The notes under the pieces: generated by a model | What the model saw: the letters and a program-made list of their open reading frames with translations, nothing else | The model's database searches: none | What the model was told of the DNA's origin: nothing | Program-made: the position numbers and the translations under genes | Assembly (NCBI GenBank): GCA_021773135.1 | Contig: JAJFKP010000033.1 | Span: 1 to 35,340, forward strand | Direction of reading: 5' to 3' | DNA length: 35,340 bases | From: Woeseiaceae bacterium | GTDB lineage: Bacteria > Pseudomonadota > Gammaproteobacteria > Steroidobacterales > Woeseiaceae | Shown: piece after piece, positions 16,106 to 25,174 of the stretch | Position numbering within the stretch: the stretch's first letter is position 1 | How the letters are laid out: the number at the start of each line of letters is the position of its first letter

Positions 16106-17443
16106 TCAGGCGTTCCTGACCGCTCCCGCCAGTGCATCGAGTGCAGCTTTGACAACCTTGCGTGAAGAGCCGACGTTAAATCGCATATTGCCGGGGCCGC
16201 CCATGCCGTAGTTGGATCCCGGGTTCAGGTAAACGCCGGAATTCATTACGAGCCAGTCCTGCATGTAAACTTCGGGCGTCACTTCCTTCTTCGCCGCCAT
16301 ATCCTCGGCATTGATCGCATCCATCGTTTTGCTGAAGTCCAGCCAGTTGAGATACGTACCCTCCGGCCTGGTGTAGCCGACGCTTGGCATATTCTTCGCG
16401 ACGTAATTCTCGACGAACTTGTGGTTGTCGTCCAGGTAGGCCAGCAGCTGGTCCAGCCATTCGCTGCCATCTCGATAGGCAGCTTCGCTCGCGACGCAAC
16501 CGAGCGTGCTCACGGTGCTGAAGTGATTGTGTTTGACCCTTTCCAGCAGTTTCGGATCGGTTGAGTGCCAGTAGGCATTTTTCATGCCGGCCATGTTGAA
16601 GGTCTTGCTGCCGGAATTAAATGAGAGGCTGTTGGCGACGACCGCCTTGTCCGGCAGTCGGGCGAAGGGTATGAACTCGTGCCCCGGCCGGACGAAGTCC
16701 GAATGAATTTCATCCGACAAAACGACAACGTTGTTCTTGAGACAAAGTTCGCCGATCTTAAGTAATTCTTCCTCTGTCCAGACGTTACCGGTCGGATTCT
16801 GCGGATTACAAACGATCATCGATTGCGTTTCCGGGTTTGCAAGTCGCATCTCGAGATCGTCCCAATCGATTTCGTAGCGCCCATCCTGCAGATACATTTG
16901 GCTGTCGTCTGCAATCGTGTATGTGTGCTTTGTCATGTAATAGAAACCGGAGTAATTCGGTGACAACAGCGCTACTTTGGTTCCCGGTCGGGAAAATGTT
17001 CGCAGTGAGGCAATCATGCCGGGGTAGACACCGGACGAGATCTGAATCACGCTCGGGTCGAGTTCGAGGTTGTGGCGTTCAGCGTTAAATTCGGCAATCG
17101 CTTCCTTGAGCGAATCCGTGCTGCTCATGTAGCCCCAGGTGCGATGTTTGCAGCGCTCCGCGAGCGCTTCGGTGATGCACGGCGCGCACTCGAAGTCCAT
17201 GGTCGCGACGCCCATGCCGTATTTGAACTCGCCGCCCGGGTATTTCTTCGCCGGTCCGTCCCAGCGTGCGCAATTATGTCCTTCCCGGTTGTAAACCGTT
17301 TCGAAGTCGTAATTGCCGCTTCTGAAGAGCGGCTTGCCCTCGTCGTCATCTGCGATGACGGTTATTGGTGCGGTGGTCGCGAGGGCCGTCATTCCGGCAC
17401 CTTTCAGGAAATTTCGGCGGTTAAGCCCCGAGTCATTTGACAT
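16106..17443 (-). CDS. Tat-exported class I/II aminotransferase, MalY/PatB-like C-S lyase
   Basis: A 445-residue PLP enzyme from ATG 17443, chosen because it has AGGGG upstream and opens a twin-arginine signal (N-R-R-N-F-L-K-G) followed by a hydrophobic stretch. The fold-type I body includes the N-P-x-N-P-T-G motif, D-E-I-H-S-D-F in the cofactor region and SGSKTFN with the Schiff-base Lys, the pattern of cystathionine beta-lyase MalY/PatB enzymes. It would be folded with PLP in the cytoplasm and exported intact through Tat. The substrate is unknown; beta-elimination of a cysteine conjugate or transamination are both possible. It is divergent from a second Tat-exported PLP enzyme, which suggests linked roles. 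Confidence 0.9.
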   Translation of the reverse strand: MSNDSGLNRRNFLKGAGMTALATTAPITVIADDDEGKPLFRSGNYDFETVYNREGHNCARWDGPAKKYPGGEFKYGMGVATMDFECAPCITEALAERCKHRTWGYMSSTDSLKEAIAEFNAERHNLELDPSVIQISSGVYPGMIASLRTFSRPGTKVALLSPNYSGFYYMTKHTYTIADDSQMYLQDGRYEIDWDDLEMRLANPETQSMIVCNPQNPTGNVWTEEELLKIGELCLKNNVVVLSDEIHSDFVRPGHEFIPFARLPDKAVVANSLSFNSGSKTFNMAGMKNAYWHSTDPKLLERVKHNHFSTVSTLGCVASEAAYRDGSEWLDQLLAYLDDNHKFVENYVAKNMPSVGYTRPEGTYLNWLDFSKTMDAINAEDMAAKKEVTPEVYMQDWLVMNSGVYLNPGSNYGMGGPGNMRFNVGSSRKVVKAALDALAGAVRNA

Positions 17444-17493
17444 AGCGTGTCCCCTCTGGAATCGACTGTCGCTCGTCGACGCGAGCCCTAAAA

Positions 17494-17502
17494 ATAATAC
17501 CA
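17494..17502 (-). promoter_or_regulatory. Extended -10 promoter for the MalY-like gene
   Basis: On the minus strand the bases read TGG followed by TATTAT, an extended -10 (TGn + 5 of 6 consensus), about 50 bases before the start codon. No good -35 is seen, which extended -10 promoters tolerate. Confidence 0.4.
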
Positions 17503-17635
17503 GATTTGCCCCGCCAGGAGCGCCAATTTGGCGTGCCGGTCTCGACGACGTGTTCGACTGGCGAGACGCCGCGGACGCTGTCAAGTACGCCAGAATGGGA
17601 TATTGTTAGGCGAAATACAGAGAAAGGGGAAGCCA

Positions 17636-18871
17636 ATGATCAATCGCCGGGAATTGCTCGCAGGAAGTGCCGCCGCTGCCGCACTGCCATTTGTTGCACG
17701 AGGGTCGATGGCCCAGCAGGCATTCGATCCAACTTCAGCTTTGCCGCACAAGGACGCATTTTTTCCGTTTGAGGGCACCTATCTGAATAGCGCCAGCCAG
17801 CACCCGATGAGCCGAATGGCAAGGCGTGCTTCCGATGAATACCTCGATTTTAAAAAATTCTCGTCGCCGGCGAGCTATCCGTTCACCGAAATTCGAGATC
17901 GGGTTCGGGAAAACTACGCGAAACTTATCAACGCCACTGCCGACGAAATATGTTTCGTGCAAAGCACGACGGTTGGCGAGAACCTGATATTGCAGGCTCT
18001 GGATATTCCGGGCACACCCGGGAGAATCGTGACGGACGAGCTGCACTTCGTAGGCTCATTGCCAACCTATTCTGAATTGGCAAAAAGAGGTATGGACGTC
18101 GTGACGATTCGCGCCGCCGAAGATGGTTCGATCGATCTCGAGCAATACGAGCAGGCAATTACGGATGAAACCAGGCTGGTCGCGGTTTCGCACGTGTCCA
18201 TGCTCAATGGTTACCAGCATGAGCTGAAGTCGCTCTGCGAACTTGCGCATGCAAAAGGCGCGCTCGTTTATGCAGACACCGTTCAGTCGGTGGGCAACAC
18301 GCCGCTTGATGTGCAGGATTGCGGCGTAGACTTCACGTCTGCCGCCGGTTACAAATGGCTGATGGGCGACATGGGGCTTGGACTGATGTCTGTGCGCAAA
18401 GATCGTCTTGGTTCCCTGCGTCGTCCCTGGTATGGAAGTGGCCAGCTTGCTCGCCGCGAACACTTCGGCTTTCCTAACCCGGGTGGCAGTGACCAGGTCA
18501 CCGAATATGAGTACCTCGATTCAGCGCTCGGCTTCTTCGCCATGGGCACGCAATCGAACATCGTGGCGGCCGAGCTCGATGTATCGCTCGAATACCTGCT
18601 GACGGTCGGGGTGGAACGCATACAGGCTTACCGGCAGCCACTCATCGATTACCTGCAGGACGAATTGCCGAGGCTGGGCTATCCCACGATCACGCCGCGC
18701 GGCACCGGCTCTGCGATCGTGTCGTTTCGTCACGACGATGCCGATGCCGTGCGGGATCGATTACGCCCGCACAATATTACGATCACCGTTTCAGATCACT
18801 ACTTCAGAGTGGCGCTGTCAGTATTCAATGATGCAAACGACGTAGAGCGACTGGTCAGGGCATTGACTTAG
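17636..18871 (+). CDS. Tat-exported class V aminotransferase
   Basis: A 411-residue PLP enzyme from ATG 17636, preceded by AAAGGGGA. A twin-arginine signal (N-R-R-E-L-L-A-G, then an Ala-rich stretch, cleaved near S-M-A) opens it. The body matches the class V fold, the isopenicillin N epimerase / cysteine desulfurase-like group: a T-T-V-G-E-N-L substrate loop, A-D-T-V-Q-S-V in the cofactor region, and the Schiff-base Lys in SAAGYKWLMG (about residues 235-244). I see no desulfurase-type catalytic Cys loop, so epimerase, lyase or hydrolase activity on an amino acid is more likely. It is divergent from the MalY-like gene across 192 bp, so the pair may be co-regulated and act on related periplasmic amino acids. 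Confidence 0.9.
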   Translation: MINRRELLAGSAAAAALPFVARGSMAQQAFDPTSALPHKDAFFPFEGTYLNSASQHPMSRMARRASDEYLDFKKFSSPASYPFTEIRDRVRENYAKLINATADEICFVQSTTVGENLILQALDIPGTPGRIVTDELHFVGSLPTYSELAKRGMDVVTIRAAEDGSIDLEQYEQAITDETRLVAVSHVSMLNGYQHELKSLCELAHAKGALVYADTVQSVGNTPLDVQDCGVDFTSAAGYKWLMGDMGLGLMSVRKDRLGSLRRPWYGSGQLARREHFGFPNPGGSDQVTEYEYLDSALGFFAMGTQSNIVAAELDVSLEYLLTVGVERIQAYRQPLIDYLQDELPRLGYPTITPRGTGSAIVSFRHDDADAVRDRLRPHNITITVSDHYFRVALSVFNDANDVERLVRALT

Positions 18872-18942
18872 CCTGTGCCGTCTTAGCCTGCGAGGTCTTG
18901 ATTGCTCGGAGCAGCAACAGGCTGGCTGTCATTTGGGCCCGC

Positions 18943-19287
18943 CTAGCTGATAATCAGGTACACCTTGCGCACAGTCTTCACGACTTCGGCAGTGCCTTTC
19001 CATCCCTTTGGGAAAACCCAGCTATCCCCGGCTTTGATTTCCGTCACCTGGCCGGATTCGGAGGTCAGCACCCAATGCCCTTTAAGCAGGTGGCAAAATT
19101 CAGTGATATCGAGGTCCAGCTGCAGTTTCCCGGGCTCGCATTCCCACGTGCCGGCCGTTAGGTTGCCTTCCTGGTAGAAACCCGAATCGGACTGTTTCGG
19201 CAGCGCCCCGATCGGCACGCCAAAAGATTCGCAATGGGCAAGGTCCGTTAGTGCTGCGCATTGATGCTGCACACTGATTTCCGGCAT
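18943..19287 (-). CDS. Small cupin-domain protein (cupin_3/DUF861 type)
   Basis: A 114-residue single-domain cupin. It has the G-x-W-E-C-x-P-G segment, the T-E-F-C-H-L-L-K-G metal-motif region and A-G-D-S-W-V-F-P-K-G-W-K-G, which match the cupin_3 family related to ureidoglycine aminohydrolase C-terminal domains. It lacks a signal peptide. GAGGAG lies shortly before the ATG. Its role is not assigned; such proteins bind small molecules or act as isomerases. It converges with the class V enzyme gene. Confidence 0.85.
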   Translation of the reverse strand: MPEISVQHQCAALTDLAHCESFGVPIGALPKQSDSGFYQEGNLTAGTWECEPGKLQLDLDITEFCHLLKGHWVLTSESGQVTEIKAGDSWVFPKGWKGTAEVVKTVRKVYLIIS

Positions 19288-19399
19288 TACTGTTACTCCT
19301 CGTCAAGAAACTGGGTTACGTATACAGGACGACGCTGCAGCAGTCGATGCAGCCGCGCCACAGGGCGCTAGGGTCTGTCCTTAAAAAAAAGTGTCGAAG

Positions 19400-20395
19400 T
19401 CACTGCTCTTTGGAACTGCAGGTCTCGACAACCCAGTTTTTCAGTTCTTCAAAAAAGCCCATACCGCCGTGTTCGGGTCGTTGGTACAACCAGCCGATAA
19501 TTGCCATGCCCCGGAGCAACAGGAAGTCCGGCAGCATGTCGACGTCTCGCTCTGCCAGCGGCCGGTGTGCGCGATACCCTTCGAGCAGCGACTGGCGGAG
19601 CGCATCGAAGCCCGGAGTGAGCCGGTCCTCGATCAAAGCCGACGCGATATCGTACAGGTGCCAGCCATATGCTGAATCGTCGAAATCGATCAACGCAAGA
19701 TTACTGCCGTCGTAAACGATGTTGCCGGGATGGAGATCGGCATGAATCAAACTGAAATGATCGCGGCTTTCGCCATAGTCACGCAGTGTTTCGCTAATTT
19801 TCGCCCTTGCCCGCAGCAGTAATTTCCTCTCCGTCGTGCTCAGGTCTGCGTGTTCCCAGAAGCGACCCCAGCGCGGCGTTTCTCCCAGCAGGCCAGCGCG
19901 ATCAAGTCGCGGCCGCCCAAACCCCGGCGGCACCTGCCAGTTCGTTGCCTGGTTATGCAGCATCGCGGCCATCTCCCCGATTCTGCGAAAGAAGCGCACC
20001 CTCTCGACCCTGGCAGGAGTTGCATCGAGATAGTCGCTCACGGTTGACCCTTCAGCCCACCTCGTCATTCCGGCATAACGTTGCTCGTCAGTGGCGGGAA
20101 TGTCTACCCGCGTAAAGTATTTGCCCTGGCGCGTAGCAATCCCTTCCGGCGCAGCGATGCCTGCCGCATTGAGCGCTTTCGTCCAGCTACGTTCTGACTC
20201 CAGCTCGGCAAGCGTGTTGTAGCCCGGCCGGTGCAATCTGAGCGCATAGCGAGTATGGCTGCCGGCGGCGGTGACCCTGAACGTGACGTTTTCCGAATGC
20301 GCAACCAGTACGATCTTCTCGGGCTGGATCGAAAAACATTCAAGGGCGCTTGCCGCGGCTGACCTATAGCGGGATTCGACGAGTTCTTTATCCAC
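19400..20395 (-). CDS. Phosphotransferase of the APH/SrkA (choline-homoserine kinase) fold
   Basis: A 331-residue cytoplasmic protein with the aminoglycoside phosphotransferase / Ser-Thr protein kinase SrkA-like fold. The catalytic loop reads I-H-A-D-L-H-P-G-N (about residues 216-224) and the metal-binding loop L-I-D-F-D-D-S; both Asp are present. The start appears to be GTG with a weak ribosome site. The substrate is unknown; homoserine, choline, amino sugars and protein Ser/Thr are all possible for this fold. The stop overlaps a weak hairpin followed by eight T on the minus strand (19383-19390), a possible terminator. Confidence 0.9.
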   Translation of the reverse strand: MDKELVESRYRSAAASALECFSIQPEKIVLVAHSENVTFRVTAAGSHTRYALRLHRPGYNTLAELESERSWTKALNAAGIAAPEGIATRQGKYFTRVDIPATDEQRYAGMTRWAEGSTVSDYLDATPARVERVRFFRRIGEMAAMLHNQATNWQVPPGFGRPRLDRAGLLGETPRWGRFWEHADLSTTERKLLLRARAKISETLRDYGESRDHFSLIHADLHPGNIVYDGSNLALIDFDDSAYGWHLYDIASALIEDRLTPGFDALRQSLLEGYRAHRPLAERDVDMLPDFLLLRGMAIIGWLYQRPEHGGMGFFEELKNWVVETCSSKEQ

Positions 20396-20571
20396 CTGAC
20401 TGCCTGGTTCCCCTATAAAAGGAAAGTTCGTCCTGCAACCGGCTATCGATGTGCACCAGAATTGCAGCTGCGGTGAGCTCTGGAATAAAAACCGATACGG
20501 CAGAAAGTTGCGCTATTCAGGTTTACCACCCGGGATTATAAATGCGTATTCGGCCGTCGCTAATAGATCGC

Positions 20572-22293
20572 CTATTCAGCCATCATGGCATCGATGACCC
20601 TCGATTCGCCACGATGGCGCGGATCTGAGGCCGCCCAAACTTCGTCACCGTCGTCATAAATCAGCTGCATATCGCCGAAATCCCACGGTGCCATCAATCG
20701 ATAGCCGCGATCTTTCAACCCGGATACCGCTTCGTCTGACAGTGGCCGACTCGGTCCGTACATGATCAGGTCGGGCGGCAACAGCTGGTGATGAAAGCGC
20801 CCTGCATCGATGGCGTCCAGCGGTGACATGCCAAAGTCGACCACATTCACAATGGTCTGGAAAACGGATGTAAAAATAGTGGTGCCTCCCGGCGTACCGA
20901 CGACCATCGCAACGTCACCATCTTGCAACAAAATGGTTGGCGTCATCGAGGACAGCATTCGTTTGCCCGGCTGAATCTCGTTCGCCTCGCTGCCGACCAC
21001 CCCGTATACATTCGGGACACCTGGCTTGACGCTGAAATCATCCATCTCGTCGTTCAGCAGGAATCCGGCGCCTTCGACGACGACGCCACTGCCAAAGCCG
21101 AGGTTCAAGGTATAGGTGTTCGAGACCGCGTTGCCCCATTTGTCGAGCACGGAATAATGCGTCGTGTCGTGGGTCTCAAGACCGGTGCCGGCACCGACGT
21201 CCATCGAGATTGCATCCGGATTGATCTCCTCTGCCCGCGCCCGGATGTATTCCTCGCTGATGAGTTCTTCGATGCGATTGTCTACGAAATCCGGGTCGCC
21301 CAGGAATTCAGCCCGGTCGGCGAAAACGCGCTTCTCGATCTCCGCAACGAGATGAATATATTGCGCCGAATTATGTGGCACGTCCGCAAAGTAGTGCTCG
21401 GTATAGTCCTTGATCTTCAGCAATTGAATAAGCGCAAACCCGCCGGAACTAGGCGGTGGCGCCGCCACGACAGAATAGCCACGCCAGTCTGCAATCAGAG
21501 GATCCCGCCATTTCGCTTCGTAGGCTTCGAGGTCTTCGAGCGTGATCAGGCCATTGCCACGGGCCATCTCCGCAACAATCAGGTCAGCGGTCTCACCCCG
21601 GTAGAAGCCGTCCGGGCCATTGTCCGCAATGCGCCGCAATGTTGCTGCCAGCTCGGGTTGTCGGTGAGTCTTGCCAGCGGCTAAATCACCAAAATATTTT
21701 CCGAAGTTGGTCTTCCCCTCATACTTTTCGAGCGTCGACAGCATGCCACCGCCGAGTTTTTCAGGAACGACGAACCCATCCTCGGCCAGCTGAACAGCCG
21801 GCATGACCAGGTCTTTCCAGGGCAGTGAACCGTACTTCTGATGCGCCGCCCAAAACCCCGCAACGGTTCCAGGTACGCCAACGCTCAGGTGACCAATCAG
21901 GCTTGCATCCGGAATGACGTCGCCATTCTCATCCAGGTACATATCCCTGTCTGCCGCAAGCGGCGCTTTTTCACGGTAATCGACAAACAAGTTTTCGCCA
22001 TTCATGTGTATCAGCATGAAGCCGCCGCCGCCAATGTTGCCTGCTTCCGGAAACGTCACCGCCAGCGCAAAACCTGCTGCAACCGCGGCGTCAACGGCAT
22101 TGCCGCCAGCAGCCAGAATTGTTTCGCCAACTTCGGCCCCGTAACGATCTGGCATGGCGACTGCCGCCTGTCGCCACTGTTCAGGTGCCTCTGTCGACGC
22201 CTGGGCTGGCACCTCCGTCGCGGGGTCGGAGCAGCCGATAAGGAGCAGTGAAAAACCTATGACAGTGAGTAACGGATTAACGCGACGCAACAT
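20572..22293 (-). CDS. ggt: Gamma-glutamyltransferase lipoprotein
   Basis: About 573 residues from ATG 22293 (AGGAAA upstream), with a lipoprotein signal ending L-L-I-G-C. It is an N-terminal-nucleophile hydrolase that cleaves itself into two subunits. Visible hallmarks are G-G-N-A-V-D-A-A-V-A-A, the substrate-Arg motif D-Y-R-E-K-A-P, the self-cleavage Thr in D-T-T-H-Y-S, F-L-L-N-D-E-M-D-D-F-S and V-G-T-P-G-G. The glutamate-binding Arg and Asp are both kept, so it should hydrolyse glutathione and other gamma-glutamyl compounds at the envelope, or transfer the glutamyl group. A second, divergent homologue lies at 30.6-32.3 kb. Confidence 0.95.
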   Translation of the reverse strand: MLRRVNPLLTVIGFSLLLIGCSDPATEVPAQASTEAPEQWRQAAVAMPDRYGAEVGETILAAGGNAVDAAVAAGFALAVTFPEAGNIGGGGFMLIHMNGENLFVDYREKAPLAADRDMYLDENGDVIPDASLIGHLSVGVPGTVAGFWAAHQKYGSLPWKDLVMPAVQLAEDGFVVPEKLGGGMLSTLEKYEGKTNFGKYFGDLAAGKTHRQPELAATLRRIADNGPDGFYRGETADLIVAEMARGNGLITLEDLEAYEAKWRDPLIADWRGYSVVAAPPPSSGGFALIQLLKIKDYTEHYFADVPHNSAQYIHLVAEIEKRVFADRAEFLGDPDFVDNRIEELISEEYIRARAEEINPDAISMDVGAGTGLETHDTTHYSVLDKWGNAVSNTYTLNLGFGSGVVVEGAGFLLNDEMDDFSVKPGVPNVYGVVGSEANEIQPGKRMLSSMTPTILLQDGDVAMVVGTPGGTTIFTSVFQTIVNVVDFGMSPLDAIDAGRFHHQLLPPDLIMYGPSRPLSDEAVSGLKDRGYRLMAPWDFGDMQLIYDDGDEVWAASDPRHRGESRVIDAMMAE

Positions 22294-22671
22294 GAAGTCA
22301 TTTCCTGTCGAATGGAGGGCCCCAGATCTTTTCACGAATCGTATGCAGGGTCGATAGCAATAACTGGTTCAGAAATCCGTTGCCTGGCAAAACCTTCTGA
22401 TTTCCCGCCCCTTACGATGTCAATGGCGGTTTGGGATCGGCTTACCTGTGCCAGATGCTGCGTTTGGCGTAACACTTATGCACAAAACGTTAACGACATC
22501 GAGAGGTTCAGGGCTTAACGCAACAATATGTAAAGACGAGCGGCTACCGGAGTCTTGTAGTGGATTGAGGAAACCGGGTTGCATTCAGAAGTGGTGGGAA
22601 TACCCGGGTAGCCTGCCCCGAGTTGTTTCGTCAGTCGTAGCGGGTGAGGGCGACAGCGACCGAGTGACGAT
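22294..22671. other. Intergenic region upstream of the GGT gene
   Basis: About 378 bases between the start of the GGT gene and the stop of the phospholipase D-like gene. The GGT promoter should be here, but I could not identify a convincing one. Short open frames on both strands have no recognisable product or ribosome site. Confidence 0.45.
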
Positions 22672-24336
22672 TCATATCGCCGAGCGCGCAAAGAAACGGC
22701 GCCTCGATGAACGTGCCGTATCCCCGAAGTAGTCGATCCACCAGTCGTCCAGGCGCAACGGTTTGGGCGGATCGCCAGGCTCTCGCCACTGCAGTGATTC
22801 GCGAAACGCATGGTGTGAATACAACCGCATGAATTCACCGAGGTAGATATCGGCAACTCGGGTATTGCCGCGAGTGATGATCATGTTCTCGTCATTGCGT
22901 CGCGTAGAGGCGTCGCTGAAATTGGCAGACCCGCCGATAACAATCGCATCGTCGCAAAGAGGATCGATCAGCATGAACTTGTTGTGTACGTAGCGTACGT
23001 GCGAATTCAGGTTGGTAAGCCGCTCCTTGACCCAGCCGTCAATCTGGTTGGTACGAATAAAGCTGCCAATCGCAAACACGTTTTCCGGCATATTGCGCAG
23101 CAATTGAATTTTGAGTTCTTCTGCTTCTTTCTCCGGCCCGGCTTTCATCGAGCGCGTCTTCTTTTCCATCAGGGCGAGTCGAAAAGGTGCCGTTGAGTTT
23201 TGATAAACGTTCTTGAAAATGTCATTCATGCCAAACGCAAAGGTCATGAACAGGCCTTCATTGGCGCTCAAGGCCCGCTCGGCGTACCAGTCCAGCGCGT
23301 CAAGATTCCGGCGCGGGCTAAACAACACAGTCGTGCCGACTGGCGGCTCCGCAGCGGGCAATGGTGAGACGGCTTCGACGACGTCTTTCAGAGGTGAACT
23401 CGTCGGATCTGTCGACAAAGCATTCCAGTATTCGTTGAAAGCCGTCGCAACGTCGATGTCCTCAACCACGTGTGCAACGTTGGAATGTCCATAGATGCCG
23501 CCCTCCGAAAAGTTTGTGCCTCCGGTCCAGACGGATATCGGCGAACCGTTTTCGAGTTTGACGATGAACTTATTGTGCGAGATGTATGACTTGGGCTGCG
23601 TGCGCTCAAAACTGACATTGGGATCGTCGAGGCCCTGCCGTGCGACTGCAGCCCGGTTGCGCTCGCGAGGGTTTTCCTTACGCGCGTCATAGACGATCTT
23701 GATATCAACACCCGTATCCAGCACTTCCTTGACGACCTTGAGGAACGCTTCGTAGTTGAACTCGTATGCAGCAATACGCAGCGAATGCACACCCGGCACG
23801 CAGGACCGCACAAAGTCTTCCAGCGCCTCGTTTAATCCACGCGACAGCCACTCGTACGCTTTGCGGTTTGGCACCTCCTGCGGTCGCTTGTCACCAAAGC
23901 GGCGTACATAAGCCTGCGACGCAGCGATGCCACGATTAAAAAAAATGTCCTGGTCGCCTGTCTCCGGGCTCTCGGTCGTGATTGTTAAACTGACCTGTTC
24001 GTGAATCGTCAGGTTTTCGGGCGTGCCTTTCAGCGCGCTGATCGTATACACATACTCATGACCGGGTTTGGCCGAATAGTCTGCCCACTGGAAGCTCTGG
24101 ATTGGATGATCTTTCGTCGAGTACATGGCACCCGCCGGGAAACCGGGATCGGTTGCGGCGAACGCCTTCATCGCCGTCAGAAAATTGGCTTCCTGCTCAG
24201 CATGGTTCGCTCGATGCAGGGAAAAGCCCATCAATCCGTCGCACTCGGCCTGCGGCAGGTCGAAGCCGAACATCACGACGTAGGTTCCGGCTACGGCGTG
24301 GACTTTCAGCCCACCCTGGGTCTCTGTCAGTCGCAT
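22672..24336 (-). CDS. Phospholipase D-like protein with two HKD motifs
   Basis: A 554-residue protein with AGGAG before its ATG. Two HxK half-sites are visible: H-N-K at 254-256 followed by G-T-N-F-S-E, and H-N-K at 451-453 followed by G-S-A-N-F-S-D. Such pairs form one phosphodiesterase active site. The N-terminal ~150 residues look like a beta-rich domain outside the catalytic fold. There is no signal peptide, so it is probably cytoplasmic or released by another route. The substrate may be phospholipid, nucleic acid or another phosphodiester. The first half-site lacks the usual Asp at the expected spacing (Lys-Leu-Glu follows), so the exact chemistry is uncertain. Confidence 0.9.
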   Translation of the reverse strand: MRLTETQGGLKVHAVAGTYVVMFGFDLPQAECDGLMGFSLHRANHAEQEANFLTAMKAFAATDPGFPAGAMYSTKDHPIQSFQWADYSAKPGHEYVYTISALKGTPENLTIHEQVSLTITTESPETGDQDIFFNRGIAASQAYVRRFGDKRPQEVPNRKAYEWLSRGLNEALEDFVRSCVPGVHSLRIAAYEFNYEAFLKVVKEVLDTGVDIKIVYDARKENPRERNRAAVARQGLDDPNVSFERTQPKSYISHNKFIVKLENGSPISVWTGGTNFSEGGIYGHSNVAHVVEDIDVATAFNEYWNALSTDPTSSPLKDVVEAVSPLPAAEPPVGTTVLFSPRRNLDALDWYAERALSANEGLFMTFAFGMNDIFKNVYQNSTAPFRLALMEKKTRSMKAGPEKEAEELKIQLLRNMPENVFAIGSFIRTNQIDGWVKERLTNLNSHVRYVHNKFMLIDPLCDDAIVIGGSANFSDASTRRNDENMIITRGNTRVADIYLGEFMRLYSHHAFRESLQWREPGDPPKPLRLDDWWIDYFGDTARSSRRRFFARSAI

Positions 24337-25174
24337 GCTGCACTCCTGTAGCCTGAATTTTTCAAGAACGTACGAATATGGTCAATTTAATACATCTGTT
24401 GGCAACTGCAAGCACGTGCGAAAGCGTGCTGCCACTGCTGCGGCCTTGTCCCGGCAATTGCTTCCCGGCGCCAGGAGGCTTAAAGCCGCTGCCAAAATCC
24501 CGATAGCGACCTGACAGCGCGATGGCAATGCCTGGAGTTAGTACGACCAGCGCCAGTACGGCCGTGTGATTTTCAGTCGCAAGGTTCGAAAAAACGCCCC
24601 AAGCATGGCCATGATCACCACGAATACATACAACCCTGCGCGAAACGCCTGCCATGATTTCAGCTGGTCGAGCGCCGCTATAGGTTGCAGTGTCTTGCGG
24701 CAGAATCCGCCAACAGCAACCGCGCTCTTGCTCCACCGAACAGCAGGCCGGCAACAACAGCAAGCCGTGACCTAAGGGCTCCATGGGTTTCAACGCTATT
24801 GCCTGGAGAAACAGGCTGGCGGTGGGTGAAAAGGAGAAACATCGCGCCGCTAAAGAAGACGCTGGCGACGAGGGCCTTGCGGGTATTTTTCGCTGTTACA
24901 AACACAAACACCGGCCACCACAACATGCCCGGATACGCCAAGCCGGCCGTCATCCGGCTTACCAAAGGGTCTTCCAGACTATGAGCACAGGCAATCGCAT
25001 TTGCAGACGCATCGCCGCTCGCCGGGCCTGTTTGGCGCGCCTGCATATATGCGGGATTTGTGATGGCGATTCATACGTCGGCGGGCCGGCCCAAGTAGCA
25101 TGTAGAGATGACCGGATCAACGCAAATATCTCTGCATCAATGCCGCGCGCATTGCGCTCATACAGGTTAATTCG
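24337..25174. other. Region between the PLD-like gene and the LemA operon
   Basis: Apart from the frameshifted membrane-protein remnant at 24538-25046, no intact gene is visible in these 838 bases. The last ~130 bases before 25175 should contain the LemA operon promoter; no strong candidate stands out. Confidence 0.4.
24538..25046 (-). pseudogene. Probable frameshifted membrane-protein gene
   Basis: On the minus strand one frame starting at ATG 25046 encodes hydrophobic segments (Y-P-G-M-L-W-W-P-V-F-V-F-V, then a second near A-L-V-A-S-V-F-F-S-G) and continues through R-S-R-L-A-V-V-A-G-L-L-F before stopping at 24678. Near 24750 another minus frame becomes protein-like: V-R-W-S-K, then L-Q-P-I-A-A-L-D-Q-L-K-S-W, a transmembrane stretch V-F-V-V-I-M-A-M-L-G, and the end R-P-Y-W-R-W-S-Y before TAA at 24538. 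Together they look like one small membrane protein broken by a frameshift. A stop lies just upstream of 25046 in the first frame, so the N-terminus may be damaged too. I cannot name the family; sequencing error is possible. Confidence 0.4.

Noticed and set aside
20923-21684. 253-residue plus-strand frame inside the first GGT gene
   Set aside because: It lies fully within a well-supported minus-strand enzyme.
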